64,000 nt of DNA from Valencia hispanica (taxonomy: Eukaryota; Chordata; Actinopteri; Cyprinodontiformes; Valenciidae): assembly GCA_963556495.2 (NCBI GenBank), contig OY747705.1:38656798-38720797 (forward strand). Direction: 5' to 3'. The notes under the pieces were generated by a model that worked only from the letters and a program-made list of their open reading frames with translations, had not been told where the DNA came from and did no database searches. Both the position numbers and the translations under genes were made by a program. Each line of letters starts with the position of its first letter. Position 1 is the first letter of the stretch. Shown here in pieces: positions 57,481 to 64,000 of this stretch.

Positions 57481-60130
57481 TACATCTAAACAGATGAGTT
57501 ATAAAAAAAATTCAGTCCCCTCAGAGTTGTCATGATGGTAAACCTATTAAACCTAAAATGTTTTAAAAGTAACAAAACCATTACAAGTTGTGTGAAAATG
57601 TTTTTTTAGAATGGCTTTTAAATTAACTGTGCAGATTCCAAGTCCCAAGTGAGCAACAGTAAAAAGGAGACCTATGATTACAAGCTACTATCAAAATACA
57701 TAATTCCTAACCATTTCATAGTGGTTAAGCTTTGAAATAAATTTAAAATCAATTTTAACTAATCAGTTTTAAAGTTTGCAATATCCCCAGAGCTTTAATA
57801 ATTAAAATCCACGAGATACGTCATCATGGAACAATAACTTCACACTCAAGTGTTTTTGCTCCATTCCAGCTTAAAATCGTTGGAAAAAAAATCAACAATA
57901 CTAGACAGTTGTGGTTTCTTCAATCTGTATTTTAGAAAATTATTTATTTAAAATATTTTGACCTTGCTGGTTACATTCTAATAAAAAGGCTTAGATGAGA
58001 GCTCTATTCTTTGTGTGTTCAACTCCATGGAGCTGTGAAAGTGGAAAACTGCACTTCCATTGATTAAACGTTTCCACTAATGTCTTTCATTGCAAACCCC
58101 ATAAAATATTGTAACATTCAGTATTTTAAGTATAATTCATTCAGCTGAATATGTTTATGCTGTATTTATTCTGATTAGCAACTACATACAAAAAAGCTCC
58201 ACCTTTGGTTCAGCATCCATGCAAAATGACCTAGTTCTGGGGTTAATTTCCAGTTCTCAAATTTTGTCCTGGTTCCTGCAATGGAAATAACAGAAAGAGG
58301 GAGAAAGCCACCCTGGTTCGAAGAAAGGTTCCTGCAAATTTTCTCACCCCATCCTTTCTGGTCTTTCAATGCATTTCATGAAAAGGTTTTTTCAAACATG
58401 ATTATTCTTGTTTCCACCAGTATCAACAAATCATGAAAGTTTTATAAACGTCTTTGAGGCTGAAGGTTAATCTTGCTCCAACAAAGAGCTAAAACAACCA
58501 TGCAGCCTGAAGCCTATCCCAGCTGTCATTGGGAGAGGGGTGGGGTACACACTTGGACATGTTGCCAGTCCATGGCAGAACCAACACAGACACACACACA
58601 CACGCACGCACACAAACATTCACACTCACTTCTACAGCAATCACCAATTAATTTAAAATGGATGATCCTGGAGGCAGCTGGGGGGGAACAACAGCCATAT
58701 AAGCATGGGAAGAATGGCAAAGTCGCACACATTAACTCTGCAGAGTTCTTGATGTGGACATTTTTGCTTTGAGGCAACCAACTATTTAGTATTTTATGAG
58801 CTGAAGATGCGTTACTTCAGATTAAGTCTCTTAAACACACAGAGTAAAGTTTACTTGTACGGGCAGGAACTCCGTGTTACACACACAAAGACCAGCTTAG
58901 ATTTATGTGCTGAACAAGAACAGCTAGGAGAAATATGGCTCTGGTGCACAGAGGCATCAAAAACTCAGATTAAGTGTGCAAGCATGGCATGCTTTTACTG
59001 ATATGCCTAACCTCACACACACATTTGCACAAAGACCTGTTGATGCACACACCTCCACTTGTCAGTCAAGATTTGAGGCCTACGTGAGCTCAGGCACATG
59101 CCCGAGAATACTGCTCCTTTATTGCTTCTGCTCTGCATAGCCTCAGCTACAGCTGACTGACAACACACTGTTTTGCTCACACACAAAGGCTCTGAGTACT
59201 TGGGTATCAACGTCAGTCTTAATGAACCTGTCTCCAGGGGGCGGGGCCAGGGTAATGTCCCACACAAAGAACCCCCGCTAGGCCACAGAGCCAACCAGAG
59301 GCCAACAGATTAACTTGCATTACATCAGCATCTCCACAATACAGCTAATGAGGGGGGATTATGTCCATGTGTGCGTATGTGCATGTGTGTGTTTGAGTTG
59401 GGTCTCAAGGCATTGCATCACTAATAAAATGCCCTGATTCACCTTTTGCTGAATCAGTCTGTTCTCAGCTGACAAACAAAATCACAACATTTTGATATTT
59501 TAACTCAATAGATTCATACTTTAAATTAAATTGATTGAGAAAAAAATTACATCTAGTAGTTTTAATTACTTTTTAGGTCACAAACTGATTGCTTTGGTAA
59601 AGCATGGTCACAAGTTAACTAATGTCCACCTGCCTAACTGGAAAAGAAAAAAAAAATATTTGATTTTAAGATAAAGAAAAAGGCATCCATTGGAAGAAGC
59701 TGAATCACAAGCCAAGATTAAACACCTCACAGTAGCAACTTAATGTCCACTGCAGCATGAAACTAATTATAAAAATAGGTGGTGCTGCAAGCAACAGGTC
59801 AGTTTTGTGAAAGATATAAGCAAATCTATGAGTTACTAAAATTTAATTAATCAAAGAGCTTTTCATCATCTCAGCACCAGCAGCAGCTAAGCTGTCTTTA
59901 AAAGTAGTGATCGGTTTAACCAGCATGTCAGTTTGTTTCTTTTGACACATTGACACTCAATCTCTCAAAGAAAAAAAAACTGCCTCGATTTTCCTCTACT
60001 TGAACCAAAATGAAAAAAATAAAAATAAAAATGGAGCTGTGTCCATCGAGATTATGGGATATGAGGTAGTGTAAATATATAAGACAAATAATTGCCTTGT
60101 TTTTTCAATACCTAGTTAATCCTTGCAGGG
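57480..60130. other. Intergenic, nothing clearly recognised
   Basis: AT-rich sequence. A short motif at 58500-58640 (CCTGAAGCCTATCCCAGCTG with a CA-rich tail) belongs to a common fish repeat. A related piece lies at 60150-60220. No gene supported. Confidence 0.5.
58500..58640 (+). repeat. Common fish interspersed repeat fragment with CA tract
   Basis: CCTATCCCAGCTGTCATTGG, GGTGGGGTACACACTTGG and GACATGTTGCCAGTCCATGG form the known repeat order, followed by ACACAC-rich sequence (58592-58620). Confidence 0.6.
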
Positions 60131-60239
60131 TCGTGTGGGTGGAGTTTAGTCTATCTTTAGCAGACAGTGGGCAGGAAGTGGGGTACAACCAGGACAGGTC
60201 ACCAATACATCACTGGAAAACCCCTAATTTCAGCTGCTT

Positions 60240-61540
60240 GGGTGCAGACAGTGGCTGATCTAGAAAAAATATTTATGGGGTGGCAAGAAAGGGGCAAGAA
60301 TTTTTCTGGGGTGGCACCATATGGCAGAATTTTATATATATATTGGTTTTGTTGATCAGTCAAACACATGCTTCACCTCTTCACTCCCCAGTATTTACAT
60401 AAATGATAGATACATACATGTATTTGTTTTGCTGCATTGCGCAAAATTTTTGTTAAAATATTTTTTTTTTTAATCCATAGTCAGTTTTTTCATCTCCTGA
60501 CGATACAATTCCATTAAGTGCTGTAGTTTGCTGTAGTTTGATTCTACCTCGGTTGCATGTAGAGGCAGCAATTCCATTTATTTTGAGGTGGTTCAGGGTG
60601 CGCATGTGGGCTTGGGAGAGCGCGTAGCGTGACGTAATGATGCACGTACTTACCCATGTACACGGTCTAAGCTAGCTTAGATAAGTGTAGGTAGCCAGCC
60701 ACCACACCTACACAAGTTCCCCGTAAGACAAAAAACAAAAGAATTTTATTCAGCATAACAAAAAGAGCAAAAATGGACTCTGACCGTCGCAGAGCTCGGA
60801 ATAATGAGCACACGCCTGAAAGTCATGGGAGTGAGCATTTTGCTGATTGCAGTTTGTCTAACGGCCACATGGTGCACTCTCTGCAGCACTTTCATCAAAC
60901 TAGCAGCTTTAAAGGTTCACCAAAGAGAATATAATGCAACGATTTTCATGAGCTTCAAGCTCCTACTGTCCAATTTTACTCCCTTAACATTCCTGCAATT
61001 TCCGCCCTACATTTTTTAAGAACGCATACCCAAAATTAACTTAAAGCGGTTCTTGATCCATTTTGAGTAGACATTGCTGGGGTCTATTTGGAAAGCAAAC
61101 ACTCTAAAATTTATCCCAGAACTGTGTTAATATCTCTGAGTGCTATTGTTACCAAGCAATATGAATTTTAATACACAAAAAAAAAATGTTTATGTCCGAT
61201 TATTTATTTTATATAAATACATGCTGTAAAAATGGCTTTAAAAAAAGGTGGTGACCTAAAACACACTGTGGGTCTAAAGCCTGAAGTATTACCTTCATCC
61301 ACACCAAATTTGACAGCATTAAACCAAAAAATGAGTATTCTGCACCAATCTTTCTAACTACAGGTCAAAGGTGGTCAAAAGTGTGCCATATGCGCCATCT
61401 CCTGGGTAAATGTCTTCACTGAATTAAAAATATCATCAGAATCATAATTTCATCTTACCATATAAAGCTCCACGGCTTCCTTCAATGTTGTATTTTGATT
61501 ATAAAGGGTGTTTGGACACGTTGCTGAAACAGTATGTTAC
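60240..61540. other. Probable repeat-derived intergenic DNA
   Basis: GGGGTGGCAAGAAAGGGGC and TCTGGGGTGGCACCATATG (60275-60330) and CTATGTGCGCC-like text near 61385-61400 (GTGTGCCATATGCGCCATCT) resemble widespread fish repeats. No coding frame supported, though 60774-60900 has a short ATG-led stretch in one frame. Confidence 0.35.
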
Positions 61541-61653
61541 TGGTACGCACTGTGCGTAATCTCTTCATGAATAGGACATTTTACGCACGTCATATACAAT
61601 GGCTGTGAATAAGTCCGCCCGGTCAAGTTATACATCTGCGTTTACAGCATTAC

Positions 61654-62044
61654 ATTGGCTATTCGATGCGTCAATCATCAGAGTTCTGGTCCGCGATTGG
61701 TTCGAGTTACTTACCATCCATGCGTCATTGGTCGGAGATCTACCGTACGTAAGGAATAAACCGGATTAAATTTTTTTTTTCTTCTGGGCATGCTCAGTGA
61801 CCTTTGTAGGCGGAAGTAGAAGCGAAGGAATCGGAAACAAAGCCGTAAAGACTACAAAAATGGCCAAATACATTTCGGAAGCGCATTTTCACTGTTTATT
61901 TTAAATTTTTTATCGGTTTTACTGTTGTCCGGGACTAATCACTTTATTGGAGGACTTTAATCGGACCCTTATTGATGTAAAAAGACAATTTTTGTTCGAA
62001 ATGGATCGGTTTTGTCACGATTATTGGACTACAAAGTGGTGAGT
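61654..62044 (+). promoter_or_regulatory. Promoter-like patch with a possible first exon
   Basis: Three inverted CCAAT boxes (ATTGG at 61654, 61696 and 61727) lie 42 and 31 bp apart. An ETS-like GCGGAAGT (61810-61817) and a YY1-like AAAAATGGCC (61856-61865) follow. Then come a 14-codon uORF (ATG 61860) and an ATG at 62001 (MDRFCHDYWTTK) that runs into a donor gtgagt at 62039. CpGs are frequent for this locus. It could be the start of a neighbouring gene or the internal promoter of a transposon; no downstream exon was identified in the window. Confidence 0.35.
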
Positions 62045-62639
62045 TCCATATTTTTGTACCTCCGTCAAGAGAACGTTTGTGTTGGCAAAAGTGCTCACTG
62101 TGTCTTCAGTTATGATTGTCTCCTTAAACGCCAGCCATAATTGGAATCACAAGACTCTTAGCTTTCTAATGATATAAAATATGTATAGGTTCATAGAAGT
62201 TAGAAGTCAGAAAATTGATGGATTTAAACTAGAAAATGGGCTGGGCCCACCCGCGGGACCTCGGAACGTTAACGGGTTTGAATTCATAGCTGCTAGGGTG
62301 GCAGCAGGGGTGGCTTTCTTTTAGGTGTTGGCTTAAATCCACATCTCATGACATAAATCAGGTAAGGGTAACTCCTACTGCCTCATGTAGTTCATGTCAT
62401 TCTAGAATTGCGCTGCTCTGGGTGGCTGCATGTTGGAGTGGCTCTGTTGGCTACATATTAAGGTTTGGTTTTTTGTACATTGGTTCCTCATTTTTTCTTG
62501 AGGCAGAATGCTTTTTTTTTTACCTGTATACTTTGTAGTTTTTGGTGCTGAGAAGCTGGAAGGATTTTTGCTGTAAATGTTTCACTTTTTGATAACTTGT
62601 TGTGATGCGTAACTATGGCAACAATGTGATTTACAGGCG

Positions 62640-64000
62640 GGAGCAGCTGATTAACTTTGCAAAAGCTGAAATAATACCCCAACTGAAGCCACAAATCCCT
62701 GATGAGTTGATAAGGAGGTGACGTGGATGCAGAGCAGGAGCAAAAAGGAGACAGAGAAAGAGGAAGTTCAAGCCATCTCTTCCATCGATCATAATCGGTA
62801 ACTCCAAGCCCTTACAAGGACTCAGCCAGAGTACCGGGAAAGCAGTGTTATGTGTTTTACTGAGACGTGGCTGCAGGATCATATCCCCGACTCCAACGTC
62901 TCTCTGCTAGGCTTCCCGACTGTACGAGCAGACAGATCTGAAGACGAGCAGGAAAAGAAAAGTAGGTGGAGTAGCAATGCTTGTCAACAACAGATGGTGT
63001 CATCCAGGACATGTTACTGTGAAGTGTTGTCTCTGCAGCCCAGATGTCGAACTCTTGGCAGTAGGTTTTCATCCATATTATTTACCAAGAGAGTTAGCCA
63101 GTGTAATTTTGCCAGCTGTTTACATTCCACCTTCAGCCATTGCCGACAATGCATGTGATGTCATCAACTCCGTTGTTGCTAAGCTACAGACCCAGCACCC
63201 CAATGCATTTGTGGCAATATCTGGTGATTTTAATCATGCCTCACTCTCTACTACACTTCCAACATTTTAACAGTTTGTCTGATTCACAAGAGAAAACAAG
63301 ACCTTGGATTTGTTTTATGCAAAAATAAAGGATGCATAGATGTCCAAACCAAGACCTCCTCTGGAACAATTAGATAACAATCATCTGTTCAGAATATAAG
63401 CCACTTGTTCAGAGATAACCTGTGACAAAACGAACTGTGAGAAAATGGTCACAGGAAGCTGAAGAAGTCCTGCAGGGTTGTTTTGCGACCACAGATTGAA
63501 TGACTCTTTGCCAAGCACATGGAGAGGACATCAAGGCCATGACCAAGTGTGTGACTGACTATATAAACTTCTGTGTAGACAACATTATCCCCACCAGAAA
63601 AGTGAGATGCTTCCCTAATAACAAACCCTGGATCACCAGTGACCTGAAGGAACTGCTAAACAAGAAAAAAAGAGAATTCAGGGAGGGAGACAGGGAATTA
63701 ATGAAGAGTATACAGAAGCAACTTAAGGTCAAGATCAGAGACACCAAGGAGGCATACAGGAAGAAGCTGGAGAACAAACTACAGAGGAACAATATCAGAG
63801 AAGTCTGGTCAGGAATGAGAAAGATCACAGGTTTTAAGGACAGGAAGGATTGGATAGATGGAAGTCTGGACAGAGCCAATGAACTGAACACATTCTTCAA
63901 CAGGTTCAGTTCAGGAGCTAGCTCAGCATCCCCCTCTCCTGTTCCCAGCCAAACAGACATCCCACTCTCCTCTGACCAACCGCTTTCCTGTTACACCTCG
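62640..64000 (+). mobile_element. Rex1/CR1-like LINE, endonuclease to RT-linker part, cut by window edge
   Basis: Begins REQLINFAKAEIIPQLKPQ, then MCFTETWLQDHIPDSNVSLL (a start of the APE-type endonuclease), VISGDFN-type motif (VAISGDFNHASL near 63211) and a linker. Frames shift near 62940 and 63270 and stops occur to about 63550. From 63588 to the window end one frame is open, reading VRCFPNNKPWITSDLKELLN and EVWSGMRKITGFKDR, the segment just before the RT domain. An internal deletion lies near 62800. The clade name is tentative. Confidence 0.8.

Overview
The window reads as ray-finned fish (teleost) nuclear DNA. One vertebrate gene is spread over many short exons with GT/AG introns. The introns and the downstream flank are full of decayed Tc1/mariner elements, L2- and Rex-type LINE fragments, a tRNA-derived SINE and small inverted-repeat elements, a mix typical of teleosts. 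Nothing bacterial or viral was seen. Family assignments come from recognising protein and repeat motifs by eye; no search was run, and the species cannot be named.

The gene is the 3' two-thirds of a tensin, best matched to tensin-3 (tns3), on the + strand. Twenty coding exons (3413..49927) join in a continuous frame of 1035 complete codons ending at a TAA. In order they encode the end of the PTEN-like C2 domain (3413-7184), a long Ser/Pro-rich linker (8666-43081), the SH2 domain (43872-45939) and the PTB domain (46704-49927). The promoter, start codon, phosphatase-like domain and start of C2 lie left of the window. The product links integrin tails and tyrosine-phosphorylated partners to actin at focal adhesions. 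A 3' UTR probably runs to a poly(A) signal near 52004.

Layout. 1-3.0 kb: two nested Tc1 elements plus a third fragment. 3.4-8.8 kb: C2 exons, interrupted by a TTAA-flanked MITE, an L2 LINE and a degenerate ~105-bp tandem array. 8.8-22.8 kb: linker exons, with a Tc1 copy and two LINE remnants in the introns. 22.8-40.8 kb: an 18-kb intron with Tc1, RTE-like, MITE and SINE insertions, a perfect 179-bp duplicate of sequence at 21.3 kb, and a TE-poor block that could hold an internal promoter. 40.8-49.9 kb: the remaining exons, including a 144-bp GA microsatellite beside a splice donor. 50-64 kb: 3' UTR and intergenic DNA with an integrase-type ORF fragment, Tc1, SINE, nested DNA transposons, a promoter-like CpG-containing patch at 61.65-62.04 kb, and a Rex/CR1-like LINE running off the right edge.

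No clearly new biological system was found. The items most worth checking are the two TTAA-flanked MITEs sharing an ORF, the perfect 179-bp repeat with its fold-back junction, the GA tract at the SH2 splice donor, the ~105-bp array, and the two promoter-like blocks.
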